Notes: generated by a model from the sequence alone, not told the origin. Counted from the first letter of the stretch, positions 1-12,221 are shown. The stretch: DNA of 64,000 nt from Strongylocentrotus purpuratus (GCF_000002235.5 NW_022145609.1:38056130-38120129); one strand, 5' to 3'. A program made the numbers and translations.

Positions 1-812
1 GATCGTGTAGGAATTCACACAGAACACGAAATACGCACTAGTGTCGTGTGCGCGATAAAAAGAGATAACGATCACAGAGTCAATTAATTTGACGGTATGC
101 TTTTTAGCACCTCTGTGACATTAATGCTTCTATATCTTCACATGATAACAACAAAAGGGTGAAAGTCGTGAACGTCGTTTACTCTTCAATGACATTTCTC
201 TCAGCCCTTTCGAGTCGGGGAGCGGAGTTTAGTTCTCATTCTCATTACTCGAATAGTTTTTGAAAAGTGAAGTTGTGCATCTTCTCGCGTCTTCTAATTT
301 TTCCTTTATGCCTAGGAGTGTACATAAGTGTTCAATACCAGTTTTGGAGTGAAAGTGCTCTCCGATTGTGATTGTGGTTCGAATAATTTCGTTATTTTTA
401 CGGGTCTCTCGCCACCGCTCCTCAATAGTTGTCAAAGTGTAAGATTATTAGCGTACGTATTTGCAAGATTTTATCAGTTGGCCATTGTTCGATTCTTCAG
501 TTGGCGGAATATCTTACCCAGTCGTGACTTGTAAGGATTATACACAAAAATATTGATGGGTTTGAGAATGTACCTTAACTCAAGTTTTACAGGAGAGATT
601 TACAGATGTGTGTGACTTACATGGTGGAAGTGAACATTCAACCAATGTAGTAGGGCCTACCTGAAGATAAAAGTCTTACCAACCGATTCGCAGGGTAAAG
701 GAACACATTGAGGACAGAACGACAACCCTTCAGGATAAATCATAATTTCCCTCTGAGTCTGAAATGATGGATCAATCGTTCGCCTGAGGGATCGGCTTGA
801 CAGTGTATCAGT
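1..812. other. sequence upstream of the GPCR
   Basis: No coding region is recognisable here. The last few hundred bases probably hold the GPCR 5' UTR and promoter, but I see no convincing TATA box or initiator and no splice acceptor that would force an upstream exon. Short reading frames at 229-435 (-) and 328-534 (+) show no domain signal. Confidence 0.4.
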
Positions 813-1862
813 ATGGCTACTACTGAAGGCTACACAAATGTGACATTATCAGCAGGAGGAGGAGCAGGAGGAGGGGGTGGAAGTGGGTTAAACATCACGG
901 CCCTCAGTATCACCCAAGCTACCCTTCTTGGGATTTGTTCGTTGATGATCGTCATCAGTAACACCTTTATCCTGGTAATCCTATACAAAGTCAAGAACTG
1001 CTTTGAAGACATGCAACAGTTCGCGTTTAAAGCACTTGCCGTTACAGACTTCCTCACGGGCATTTTCTGTTGCGGACTGACCATCATAGCGATTATCTAC
1101 GGCGCTGGCCAGCCGTTTTCGTCGGTAATGTGCGCTATAAGAGGAGCAGCGTGCACAGGATTGACCAACCTTTCGGCTTTACTCATTGCCTGCGCCTGTT
1201 TTGACCGTTTTATTGCTGTCATCTTTCCTCTTCGCTATTTTAATCTTGTCACGATGAAACGCGCAAGGATTGTTCTTCTGGTCGTATGCACGATCGCCGC
1301 CTCTAACGGGGCCTTGAGCTTACTACGGGGCAGGACGGTCGCCAAAAACAACTTGTGCCTGTCAGATTTTTCGTCCGAGCGACTCGCCTTCCGACCAAGC
1401 CTGGTGACAAGCCTTCTCATCTTCTCCACCACTCTCCTCCTCACGTCCATCTCAAACATCAAGGTCATGTTGGTCGCTTCGGGTCAATCAAAACGTTCTG
1501 CAAACGTTGCCCCTAGCGATATCACCAACGAGAGTGACACCACCCAGAAAAACGCCATCCAAACCCGTCGAGGAAGCCTCAAAGCCCTCCGCGTTCTTAT
1601 AGTAACTACTATCGCCTTCTTTATTGCTATTTTTCCCTGGAGTATAGTTTCTGGTTCGCAGTTCAGCCAGAAGACTTCAATCGCGACGCCTATGGCCAGG
1701 TACGTGTCTAGTCTTTTGCTGATGTCTAACAGTTGGGTGAACGCCTTGATTTTTGCCACCTTCAACAAACGGTTTAGGAAAGCAGCCAAAAGAGTGGTGT
1801 TTCGCGCCCAGCTGGATGGAGAGTCAACGATATTGGAACATACTTTAACTTCAGACGCATAG
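813..1862 (+). CDS. divergent rhodopsin-class GPCR, single exon
   Basis: Intact 349-residue seven-transmembrane receptor, expected in the plasma membrane; the ligand is unknown. The N-terminus (1-35) has a Gly run and two N-glycosylation sequons (N9, N27). Visible family marks: TM1 with SN at 49-50, TM2 LAVTD (D79), TM3 Cys107 paired in the family with ECL2 Cys182, and DRF at 131-133 in place of DRY. Several class A anchor residues are altered: TM4 lacks its Trp, TM6 reads IAIFPW (P275) with Ile where the toggle Trp normally sits, and TM7 has NALIF (310-314) instead of NPxxY. A basic segment follows TM7 (KRFRKAAKR). The gene is intronless, starts at the first in-frame ATG and stops at TAG 1860-1862. 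It resembles the large sea urchin families of intronless rhodopsin-like receptors; that placement is inference. A pseudogene is unlikely because the frame is clean. Confidence 0.9.
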   Translation: MATTEGYTNVTLSAGGGAGGGGGSGLNITALSITQATLLGICSLMIVISNTFILVILYKVKNCFEDMQQFAFKALAVTDFLTGIFCCGLTIIAIIYGAGQPFSSVMCAIRGAACTGLTNLSALLIACACFDRFIAVIFPLRYFNLVTMKRARIVLLVVCTIAASNGALSLLRGRTVAKNNLCLSDFSSERLAFRPSLVTSLLIFSTTLLLTSISNIKVMLVASGQSKRSANVAPSDITNESDTTQKNAIQTRRGSLKALRVLIVTTIAFFIAIFPWSIVSGSQFSQKTSIATPMARYVSSLLLMSNSWVNALIFATFNKRFRKAAKRVVFRAQLDGESTILEHTLTSDA

Positions 1863-2908
1863 GGCTAATCCTTAAACATTATTCGGCTATTTCCCTATAC
1901 CTAATTCTTTTTATGTCTGGAAAACAGAAGTTAACACAATATTTAATGACTTTTTGAAGACTTAGTATCAGGTTTCTCTTTGGAAGGGTCAGGATTATTA
2001 ATTTTGTATGTTTTTTTTTCCAACCCCGTTTACAATTCGTGACGGAGAGACTCGTTTATTATCAATTTGCAAACGTATTAGTCGATCTTGGTGACCCAAA
2101 GGCATGTCAAAACAGGCCCGACTGTGATATTGTAATGTGACATGTTAAATGATAACTTCAATAAATTATTGATTTGCCATCAGATAAAACAGAATCCAAA
2201 ATTTATTTTGAAAATTAATCAAAATAATCAAGTTAGCACATTATTTTGAAGCATTTGGTATTTTAATACATCTGAAGATCTTCACTAAGACTAATTTGCC
2301 AAAATGTTATATTGTTGCATAAAAAACTGATTTCTCGATGACCCGACTTGTCAACAAGTCCTCTATCCATAGATATGAATAATGTAAACGTTATGGCCCG
2401 CATGTATACTCAATTTTAAACCCGATGCAGAGCCGAAGCTTTCGTTTGGAATCGGTTTTAACAAAGAAAGTTATTATTAAAATGTAATCTTAGATCCACT
2501 GTCAGGTTTAGAGGGGTAACCATTCTTTGTATATGAAAGCAGAACAATAAGAGAAACTGAAAGGCGAAAGTTTGAAATAAATCGCTCCAATAATAACAGA
2601 GCTATGAATGTTTGAAATATTCGGTCACTATAGTAAATAGCTCTTGAGGCTGCGAGTTGCCGAGAAAGTGCGCATCTGATCTTGACTCTGTTTTGATTAC
2701 ATAATACTTTCTTGTCCATGGCCCATCTATATGTTTTCGTGTCACTTGTTTCGTTATCATGTCCATTGCCCTTTAATCCACTACTCAAAACATATTATGG
2801 ATAGCAAATATATATATATATATATATATATAGTTCCTCTGAAAAGAAAAGATCCTCCCAAGTCCGTCATTTGGAGAGAAAAAAAGTAATATACCCTTTT
2901 CTAACTGG
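1863..2908. other. non-coding sequence after the GPCR
   Basis: Presumed GPCR 3' UTR, with an AATAAA hexamer near 2160, followed by AT-rich sequence. Bases 2477-2790 resemble, on the minus strand, the TTAA-flanked family seen whole at 48936-49195. A (TA)n run lies at 2809-2832. Confidence 0.4.
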
Positions 2909-3160
2909 CCTGATTTTCATCGGATGCATCCGGACACATCCGATGAAACGGCCAGTATGAAAGCAACAGAGGAGAAAAAGACGATTAAATAGCCGATAAA
3001 AGAAGAGAAATAGGCGATTAAATTCTCCTGCTCAAGAGCAGGAGAAGTTCTCATTCTATCGGTGTGACACCGATGAAACTACCAGTATGAAAGCGTTTGG
3101 TAGAAAAGGGCGATTAAAACAGCGATTAAAATGGTCAAAGGTTGCAGTATACGCGCGCTT
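2909..3160 (+). repeat. hairpin-triad repeat, copy 1
   Basis: Repeat carrying three consecutive small stem-loops: arms CATCGGATG/CATCCGATG at 2918-2945, TTCTCCTGCTC/GAGCAGGAGAA with a 2-nt loop at 3023-3046, and ATCGGTGT/ACACCGAT at 3058-3074. Two of the stem-loops are followed by GAAAC and then CCAGTATGAAAGC. A second copy lies at 4926-5145 and a one-hairpin fragment at 3350-3410. The family is not recognised. Confidence 0.6.
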
Positions 3161-3349
3161 TATCGTAACCAGCTGTGTTTGTTGACTTATGGTTGAACAT
3201 GCTGCATGCTAGCTATATGGAGAGCTGGCTTAATAATTACGCAATAATTCTTCACTTCCGGCAATGGCTCGCCACAGCGAGTGAATTTCACCGGCAGTTA
3301 GAAAGCGACAGAGAGAAAACGGCGGTTTCACCTTTGTTTACATAAGGAA

Positions 3350-3410
3350 AATTCAATCGGTATTCTCATCGGTGTGACTCCGATAGAAGCCAGTTTGAAA
3401 GCAGTATAAG
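3350..3410 (+). repeat. hairpin-triad repeat, fragment
   Basis: Contains one stem-loop (ATCGG..CCGAT) followed by GCCAGTTTGAAAGC, matching the third module of the repeat at 2909-3160. Confidence 0.45.
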
Positions 3411-3557
3411 TCATTTTTGGGGTTGGTACAAAATGGCAATTTGTCCGGTACTGCATTACAGTAGTCTTTTTTTCTGATTTTTTCTGTTTTCTTTAAGGTT
3501 GGAATTCCTTTTAACTAAATTAGCAGAATACAGACTAAGATCAGAAGTAACTATATA

Positions 3558-3674
3558 ATGGGGCGTTGCAAGAAAATTGAGTTGCGATCAATTGCAAATT
3601 TGCAATTAATCGCAAGACTTACGCTTGATTTTGGGGGATTTGAAATCGATTGCAACTTTCTTGCAACGCCCCAT
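3558..3674. mobile_element. 117-bp foldback miniature element
   Basis: Perfect 18-bp terminal inverted repeats (ATGGGGCGTTGCAAGAAA and its complement) enclose about 80 bp that are themselves rich in complementary TTGCAA words. No coding capacity. Non-autonomous DNA transposon of unknown superfamily. Confidence 0.65.
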
Positions 3675-4925
3675 AATCATGCACTGAAAGTGCCCTGATG
3701 TAAATAAAGAAAAGGTATTGATGCCTATATTATGTGGAGCGTGTGTAACTTATCATAGAGCAGTATTTTTCATACGTGTAGAAAAAAGTAGAACCAGCAG
3801 AAAATTTAAGTCGATTACACAACTTGCTACCAATGGACAAAATCAATTATGACTGTAATGGCACTGTCATTATGAATAATGTATATATAATTTTTAATTA
3901 AAAAAAGAAAACATTTTCTGTCAGCAAAATTAACTCAATGCTTAAGGCTGCCAACGCTTTGTTAAAGCTAAATTGATACCCCCCCCCCCCAAAAAAAAAG
4001 GGTGGGAGAATGGAAATAAATAAGAGAAAAATGAAAAGCGATTAATTTAGTCGAGGGAGAGGCGGGGGTGGGGGGTAGAAAAAACTAAAAATTGACGATT
4101 TATCTTGAATACACCCCTTCCCCTCCGGAAAAAACAAAGAATGCTAGGGACGCCCCTTGATGGCCCGATTTTGTGTAGGCGGAATAACTGATAGCGTACA
4201 AGATTCTGCGACTGACATTTTTAACTGAGAATCTTGTGGAAGGAGAGGAAAAGGCCTAAAAGCCCTTTTGTGACCGTGCGTCTTAAAATCGATAAAAAAC
4301 AAATCGCTAGGCAATGCCCGCAGTCAAAAAGTAAGATTCTTTAAGAATTCTCGAAATGGACTGAACGACTAATGCTACTTAACAGACATCAAGAGTCACG
4401 ATGCTTTATTCAAGGTCAATGATATTTCTGTCAAAACTTGTGTTAATTTAAGTGCTTTCCATACATCCTAAAATAGGTACCTTTTTCTGCCAAAATGACC
4501 CTTTGAAATGGGTAGGGTTTTCGAGGCTTGAGTGGCACACCCCCATCCAAACCAAATCTGAGCACCCCCCCCCCCCCCCCGGGGGGGGATTTCCTCTATG
4601 ATTGTACACCAATTTTATAAGAGAGCAACTGTACTAAATTTCACCATAAGTGACTGTAATTATCACACTAATTAAAATTACAATTTGTCTAGGTTACATG
4701 TAAACTTATGTGAGCTTTTTTAAAACATAAATAATTTATTCGTAGACGTGCATAAATGTCTATTTCTATATCAGAATCTGATAAATGTATCATAATTATA
4801 TTCCGTTTACAAAGTTTAAAGTCACATTCCTTTTTTCGTCTCTCTTTATCAAATCAAATGCCAGAATTTCGGTTATCAACTTCTGTTTGTAAATACCCAT
4901 TTCATAGTGGCCTAATTTCCTTTCA
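3675..4925. other. AT-rich intergenic sequence
   Basis: No gene recognised. It contains homopolymer tracts (poly-C near 3970, poly-C/poly-G near 4566-4588) of the kind found in the hAT-like miniature elements elsewhere, but no clear element ends. Confidence 0.35.
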
Positions 4926-5145
4926 AAGTGGCCTGATTTTCATCGGATGCATCCGGACGCATCCGATGAAACGGCAACTATGAATGGTACCGAGGAGAAA
5001 AAGCCGATAGAATAGCCGATGAAAAGAAGAGCCATTAAATTCTTCTGCTAACGAGCAGGAGAAATTCTCTTTCTACCGATGTGATTCCGATGAAACGGTC
5101 ACTTTTAATGGGTTTTCTGGAGAAAGCACCGATGAAATGAATGTT
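4926..5145 (+). repeat. hairpin-triad repeat, copy 2
   Basis: Second copy of the repeat at 2909-3160. The first stem-loop is perfect over 10 bp (CATCGGATGC at 4941-4950 with GCATCCGATG at 4959-4968). The second (TTCTTCTGCT..GAGCAGGAGAA) is nearly perfect and the third is eroded. It is followed by the same GATGAAAC words. Confidence 0.6.
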
Positions 5146-5941
5146 ATCTGTTTCCGGATAAAGCTAGTGTATGGCTGTACGCGCTTTTTCGGAACCCGGA
5201 AGAGCTTTTTTCGGAATTGACAAAGACTTAACTCCGTTTTGTAGACAATCAGCCATGCACGAAAAACTTTATGCACGAAACGAAGTTAAATACAGGCACA
5301 GACTCTAATTTACCAACAATTCCTAACGAATTGACTAGAGCCTATATGCTCACATTGCAGACACTGTATGTAAACGCACAACGACTGACGAGGGTTTGTG
5401 CACGCAAACTAGTTATTTGAATAATAATTGATTTGGACATAGAAACATTTGCACTGCATTATATATGATTGACATGGTTCATGAAATGTCTTGCTTTTTA
5501 TTCAGAGGAGTATCATTGGAATCACATTACAAGTTAGGAAAATGTATTTAATATGTGGATGAAAATATTAAAAAAGATATAAAAATAAAAACAAATCTAT
5601 GTATTTAAATGAATGGCCTTGAGTTTGCTTGTATTTCAGACAAATAAAAGTATTTGAAGGATCATAACTGTGGCGTAGCGTGCATGGGTTCGGGACCTCA
5701 GGGGGAGGGGGCGATCTGATTATAGGCATAATATACTATCTCTGTCTCTATATCTTTCATTCCTTCTCTCTTCATTTCCTTTTAGGGGGCCCTGGAGCTA
5801 CGCCGCTGGTCATAGCAAAGTTTTAAAACACCTGAAACAATGCTCCCGAATTGAAAATGAAAAGGGGCTAAGGAGCGGGAAATATGTAGAGAAAAGAGAG
5901 GTGTGTGTAACAAAAAGAGAGGGAGTGATGGAGGGAGAGAG

Positions 5942-6005
<64 letters not shown>

Positions 6006-6524
6006 AGAATTAGAGTTAATTATCATGGACGCTTGTTGCATTATGCCTTGATGAAACATATCAAATATCAGTCCTGCCATACAGTCGCTTTATCCAGTTC
6101 CTACAATGACTGAACTTTATGAGCAAAAGCTTAATCAAAACTGAAAACCATCTGAATGAAAGGTTCGGGTAGCTGGGAGAACAAAACAGCGAAAACCAGA
6201 AGAATAGATCCCGTTGCGGAATAGATAAATATGAAAAAGATCTATCATTTAATTGACGATTGATGCGATTTTAATCGCTGACTAAGTAGCTTGTAGCTCA
6301 AATGCTATGACTGCAATAACACCCCCTCCCAACAATCAACAACAAAACTTGGATGTCGAGTAAGGGTTTGGAGGCTTATAGGGAAGTTACCCTTAATGAT
6401 AACACAATTCAGTACAGTTCAGGGTACATGATTGAATCAATAATGCAATATTCTATACGAGGATTGATGTTCTGTTGAAAACGAAAGTATAAAATGTCAA
6501 CCCGAATTAGAGTTAAATGTGCAT
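5146..6524. other. intergenic sequence with microsatellite
   Basis: No gene recognised. A compound (TA)n(GA)n microsatellite occupies 5941-6002. Bases 5680-5810 contain a GGGGGAGGGGG segment ending in a GGGCCCTGGAGCTACGCC word, possibly an eroded hAT-like element end. Confidence 0.35.
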
Positions 6525-6914
6525 TTAAAGGTAAAGACCAGTTTTGGAAACGCCCCCCCCCCTCTCAAAAAATGAAATGGAAGCTGTTATGACCAATCAT
6601 GTGAAAGAATATGTTTTGACTACTACGTGATCTTACAAATTTGCCGAGAAACCGCCTACTAATTGATATATTTGGTAAATTATTATATTTATTTGGACCT
6701 GATATATATAACGCACATGCGGGGATAGTCCCATATACATCTTTATGTGTACAGTGCTTGTAACTTTATCAAGACTGGGCCAAATCTTTTAACATTTTGA
6801 TGATTCCAGAACCTTGCAGTACACACCAATATGCTAAATGATCAACCTTTTCTGATCGATTCCACGTTTCTTTCATAATGCAATCGCATGACCATAACTG
6901 GTCTTTATCTTTAA
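6525..6914. mobile_element. TTAA-flanked miniature element, family 1, copy 1
   Basis: Begins TTAAAGGTAAAGACCAGT and ends with the near-complement ACTGGTCTTTATCTTTAA. Near-identical copies are at 35738-36122 and 59395-59768. Each copy includes TTAA at both ends, consistent with a TTAA target duplication (Kolobok or piggyBac style). Non-coding, about 390 bp. Confidence 0.7.
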
Positions 6915-7069
6915 ACATCTGTCCTTGCAATAAGGGCAACATTTTAACCATAATTTTAGCGAAAACGAAAATCGTGTTGCTTTTGCCACAAAACGCCTTT
7001 CAATGTTAAGATTCCGCACCCCTTCCACCCATCAAAACACAACACCCAGGAGAGAAAAAGGATGACGAA

Positions 7070-7285
7070 AGTCTTTGTGATAGTAATACCCTAGCGGTGA
7101 CCGTAATGGTAGGATTATTCCCCAGGGAGTGGAAATGGTGCACACTGTGTGCGTGAATGAATCCGATGACCGTGGTAATAGTATTATCTGTAAATAAAGA
7201 GGCGGTATTCCCGTTATTAAGCTTTACATAAATCCAGATTTAAACAAAAAATTATTATTATCATTATTATTACGATTATTATTAT
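7070..7285 (+). mobile_element. SINE body and tail, lacking the tRNA-like head
   Basis: Shares with 58150-58265 the words CTCCAGGGAGT/CCCCAGGGAGT, GTGCACAC..GTGTG, AATCC(A/G)ATGAC and GGTAATAGTAT, then ends in ATT-type microsatellite. Interpreted as a 5'-truncated or eroded copy of the tRNA-derived SINE at 57950-58285. Confidence 0.5.
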
Positions 7286-7739
7286 TATCATCAGTTTTGT
7301 TGTTGTTGTTGTTGTTGTGAGGGCAGGGATAAAATGAAATGGAATGAACACAATACGGTGTCCCTAAACCCTCTCTTGTAGTTGGTGCCCCTACCCACAA
7401 TCCCCCCTTACTGGATTAACCCACATTAACACCACTTATATACCAATCCTGCCTTTCTGCAAGATTGTGATCTTTATTAACATTTTGGACTGCATGCAAT
7501 ATTGCAATATGCACTGAAGGTTAGAACAATCAATGTTAAGCATTTTATACGCAATAATGGGATTTTCTCACGTTTAAGAAATTGCCGAACGTGCCATTTC
7601 TCATTGGATTAAGAGATTGGTAATTGGCTCAATAGATAGCAATATCCCCTGTCTTTCGCAATCTTTCTTGCCTGAACTGCAAGATTTAAAATTATATATG
7701 GAAACAATTATTTTCGGGAACTGGCAAGTAAAACAAAGA

Positions 7740-8436
7740 ACCCTTTTTGGAAAGAAATGTTCATGGCTTATAGTACACTGTTGTCCATGCATTATGATAA
7801 CATTTCTTGCCAACCCTTATGGAATAATGATTACATTAAAAAAAAGGCAATGGCTCAATATATAGAAAAGAGTTGTGTAAAAAGGGAGTTCGTTTTGTCA
7901 ATGATATTTTAGAGACAAATGGTGTTTTTTTTCTCTCTGGAACATGTCCAAGAAAAGTATAATATTCAAATAAAATTTCTTTTTTTATCGCGGATAATGC
8001 GATGCAATTAAACAAGGGTATTATAAACAAGGTGCCACAAACTTTTTTCCCAGATACAATGGCATTTGTTATGAAAGGTATTAAAGGATGCTCACATGTC
8101 TACGGAATTTTATTAAAGAGAAGAAAAGGAGTATGTAAAAGTTTTCTTAAATGGAGATGCATTTTTGACCTGAATGATAAGAGTTGGGAAACATATTGTT
8201 CCATTGGATTTAAATGTATCATTGATGTGGGCTTACGATGGTTTCAGTTTAATATTTTGCAACGCATATTATATACAAACGATCTACTATTTAAAATGAA
8301 TTCAGTCCCAAAAGAGAATGTACGATTTGTAATGAGCAGATTGAAACATCTGCTATGTGATTGCACGCATGTTAAACATATTTGGGATAGGTTGGAGCAC
8401 TGCACTGGATATATACTGGAACCGGAAATAAATTAA
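7740..8436 (+). mobile_element. degraded Tx1/L1-like LINE, C-terminal part
   Basis: Translation from 7740 gives NPFWKEMFMAYSTLLSMHYD and QPLWNNDYIK before a stop at 7909-7911. The longest open stretch, 8002-8436 (144 residues), includes KWRCIFDLNDKSWETYC, LRWFQFNILQRILYTNDLLF and HVKHIWDRLEHC. This is the W..F..W / LR.FQ..I..RILYTN..LF / C..H...IW pattern found after the reverse transcriptase domain of Tx1/L1-clade LINEs. The usual Cys-rich knuckle (SP.C.FC) is lost. Upstream reverse transcriptase and endonuclease parts are not recognisable, so this is a truncated, decayed copy. Confidence 0.6.
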
Positions 8437-8929
8437 TATTTTCATCACAAGATAAATTATATCGTTATTATTCGGTATTGTTGTTGTTGTTGTTGTTATT
8501 ATTATTGTTATTAATATTATTATTATCATTATTATTATCAGAACATAAAGCGGCACAAACTAATAATTGAAACATCACTCCAGTGGTGATTGAACTAGAT
8601 ACAACGCATGCCCGACGATGCCTATACTAAATCCTTTCCCAATAGCAATCTACGTATGTCCATGTTCCAATCATCTAACTTAATAAAGAGTAAGCTAATT
8701 ACGTGGGCATAATACGGATCAACGCAAGTGGGCAGACACGAGTTGACAGATTCAAAGAGCACGAGACAATTTCAATCAAGAACTTGAATTTCATTGCAAA
8801 TGCAAACAGGCAATGTCGTCTGTCTCTAAGTGCTTAGCCAATTATACAGCAATGTGGAAATTTAAAACGGTACATAAACGTTCTGTATGGTGTTATCAAC
8901 CAACTACTGCACATTAAACATTTTTAGCG

Positions 8930-10150
8930 TCTCCTTTGACCACATTTGCATCACATTTTAAACATCTTCATCAAAATTGTTCGATAATTGAATGAAAAGC
9001 CAGGATTCTCTCTTGCTTTGAAAGAAAATACAGCAAATTTGGAAGATAAAAACAAACAAAATATTATTTGGTGTTACAGCTAGTATTTGCCCCGACTATA
9101 TCATCGCCATGTTCAATGGCCTTAATAACGATTGTTCTGTGACTCAAAGATAAACCTAGATTTTTTTGTTTTGAAGGAAAATACAGCAAATTTGGAAGAT
9201 AAAAACAAACAAAATATTATTTGGTGTTACAGCTAGTATTTGCCCCGACTATAATCATCGCCATGTTCAATGGCCTTCATAACGATTGTTCTGTGACTCA
9301 AAGATAAACCTAGATTCTTTGTACGCTTTCTTCATAACGATTGTTCTGTGACTCAAAGATAAACCTAGATTCTTTGTACGCCTTGAAGGACATTCATTTA
9401 TTTTGACGCAGCTCTCTCATGAGTTTCATCAGGAAATCGAAAATATTGTTCTTGCATCGACGAACATTTCTAATTTAACAAATTGGAAAAATGACATATA
9501 GAATATCTTCTTTGATGTTATAGATAGCTACTGTATTTTAAAATTTTGACCATCTATACTTCGACTTCTATACTTCTTCATGTGTCTTCATTTGACTGTT
9601 CTGAAATGTAATGTCTCTCAGGAATTCGGTAAACGCTTTGAAGGACATTTCTCAAGCAGCGGATTTGAAAGTTAAAACGCGTTCTTTGATGTAGTCGCCA
9701 GTTATGACACATTCATGACTTTTCCAATATCTTCATCTTGTTCGGAAATTGAGAGATAATCCTGGATTTTGTTATTATACCTTTAAGGACATTTCTAATA
9801 CGCCAAATAGGAAAGATAGACATTTCTTCAAAGTAACAGTTAGCTACCGCATAACTTTCCGTACGTGGACACAATGACTTCATGACTTCTACATGATTTT
9901 CGTCTGACTGTGTCTGACGACAATGTCATACAAATCCTGGATTTTGTTGCCGCCTAGAAGGATTTTGAAAAATACTACAAATGGGAAACTTGAAACGACA
10001 AACAAAGACGACAGTGGGTGTAAAAGCTAGCTTAAAGTCTTATACCAAGTTTTCACGAATTCTTTGATATCTTCGTTTGATTGTTCTGGGTTTCAAAGAA
10101 CTCAAGCAACAAACTGGAAAGTTAAAATGACACACTCAACCCACTTTTGG
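8930..10150. repeat. diverged satellite with about 150-bp units
   Basis: A recurring module (a gaaggacattt-like word, then caaatttggaaag(a/t)taaa, then a GATGTTA.AG.TAG word, then cttcat..gactgttctg) recurs near 9020, 9172, 9470, 9639, 9778, 9953 and 10091, spaced mostly 138-175 bp. The two units at 9023-9316 are nearly identical, with an extra partial unit at 9331-9380, so part of an otherwise old array was duplicated recently. No reading frame is maintained. Confidence 0.55.
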
Positions 10151-10159
10151 ATATGTATA

Positions 10160-10456
10160 CAGAGGCAGCGATCCGGGGGGGGGGGGGGGCACGTCCCCTC
10201 CTCAACTTTTTAAGGAGGCATCGCCCCCAGGAAATTTGAAAAAGCGCCCCCCAAAAATGCATAGCAAATACTGACTAGAGACTGCAACACACTTTTAGGC
10301 TCTGGAGGGCCCAAGAGTGCAGCGTTTAGACTAATACAAATACAAAAATCTTCTAGCTCGGTCGCTTCGTTCCCTCGCATAATGTCCTTCAAAATATACA
10401 AGTAAATATCGCATCTCGCCCCCTCCCCCGGTCATGAAAAGAAATCGCCGCCCCTG
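10160..10456. mobile_element. hAT-like miniature element with poly-G core
   Basis: Ends CAGAGGCAGCGAT and ATCGCCGCCCCTG form imperfect inverted repeats starting CAG. It is flanked by TATGTATA (10152-10159) and TATATATA (10457-10464), a 7/8 match to an 8-bp target duplication. The interior has a long G run followed by C-rich sequence. No transposase. Confidence 0.6.
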
Positions 10457-11315
10457 TATATATATAAAAAAACAGTCATCTATCGCACAGTTAGCCTTTT
10501 TACCACTTTCTCTCTCTGTATAGTGGCTACTTGTATAGCACAGGTCCACCTTTCGGTGCTCATGGCGCTTAGAGAAAAGTACATGTAACAGACATTAAGA
10601 AAGAAAAAACAATGAACCGAAAAACAAAATTCGAAATTATCCTAGACATAGTAAATTAGAATATTGCAATAATTACAACGAAAGAAACAAATATATATAC
10701 TTTGACCACATTTTCGTGACTTCTTCATTGTATTTAAATGTTCAAGGATTGAGTACTACTTAAAAATGATACCTCCATGGCCCCCCTCTCTCTCTTCCTC
10801 TGTCTCTGTCTCTGTCTCTCTCTCTGTCTCTGTCTCTCCCTCTACCATCTCTCTCTCTTTGTCCTTTTCTCTATAATTATGCAGTTTTCCCTCTTTCGCT
10901 GGTTATCACTCTCTCATCCTTCTTCCCTTCATCTAAAATCCTCATCTTGTCATCCTGTCACTGTTCTTATTTGTTTTTGTTTCGTTTTTTGTGTCCGTCA
11001 TGTTTCTTTGACTCCGTAATCTTTAACAATTCAGTTATGAATGAATAAAGTTTAAATTTTTAATGTGCGAACCTACACCTGACAATCATTGCTTTCAAGT
11101 AGGTTAGTTTTTTTTTCATTTCCTGTAACTAAATAATTTAGCATTTCAAGACTAAAAAAAAACAACGTCAAAGATATTTCTTTGTTAATTTTAGTGCTAA
11201 TAATACGCTTATTATTTTGATTATCTTGTCATAGTTTATATCATGTGGAAATGAAATAAATTCGCTCTACATAGAGCGAATACTACTGCTACTCCAACTA
11301 CTACTACTACTACTT

Positions 11316-11359
<44 letters not shown>

Positions 11360-12221
11360 GAGTATCAGCACTGGATTAAAACAAAATTAAATCTAGTTTC
11401 TTCCAAACCATTTAAAATCGCGGAGTTTATGTCTTTTAAAACTGCTCCCGTTTTATTCTTAACCTAGATTTGAAATACTGAGAATAATATAGGATTTTAG
11501 GAATTTGCCACTCAATTTTGTCGAATTGGTAATGAAGTGTTTGATGTCATTTTGAAAATACCTTTTGCTTGTGAATGTTGATCTACTGCATTCATCGTTC
11601 TGCATTTCCAATTATCAATTGACTTAATGTGTGCAATCAGTTAGACTTGTGGCAATTTTGGAAATATGAACTTTACAAATCATTTGGTGATTGAATAATT
11701 GATTTGTTCAGGGCGACATGACATTAATCAATAAATTAACATCAGTTGTGGCCTTGTGGGTGTTTTTTTTTAAACTTGAACATGGTGATGAAAGCCTGAC
11801 GATAAAACTCATTGCTAAAAGTGAAAAGCTGAAGGTGAGTAAGCTAATTACTAAATGGATCTCCACGGTACTCCACGGCACTTATGTCATTTAGCATGTT
11901 TGTCACACTCTACCGAAGTATAGTAAGTGGGTGGGTAAGTGTTAGAAGAAAGTCTTTGAATGCTTAAGTACCTTATCAATATCACGGTAGATCTGCTAAA
12001 GTCGGGGTAATAATAAAATTGCATGGCCCTCTGGAAGAATAGTAAATTGATAAGGCTATACCCTGGCGTTAACAAGACATATCATCACATTCAAAAGTCA
12101 CTATGATTTGTTGATTTTCTTTGAAAATGGATTGCATATAGAGAAGAACAGTGGCACTTCGGGGCGCGTGCAGTTTCGTTTAAAAAGTTTGAAATGTTTA
12201 TAAACTTGGAGGGTAGAAGCT
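10457..12221. other. intergenic sequence with microsatellites
   Basis: No gene recognised. A CT-rich tract spans 10776-10860 and an (ACT)n array 11280-11360. The rest is AT-rich with no coding signal. Confidence 0.35.

Noticed and set aside
2909-3160. Hammerhead ribozyme suggested by GATGA and GAAAC words
   Set aside because: The required CUGAUGA, stem II and cleavage-site arrangement is absent; the words directly abut each other.
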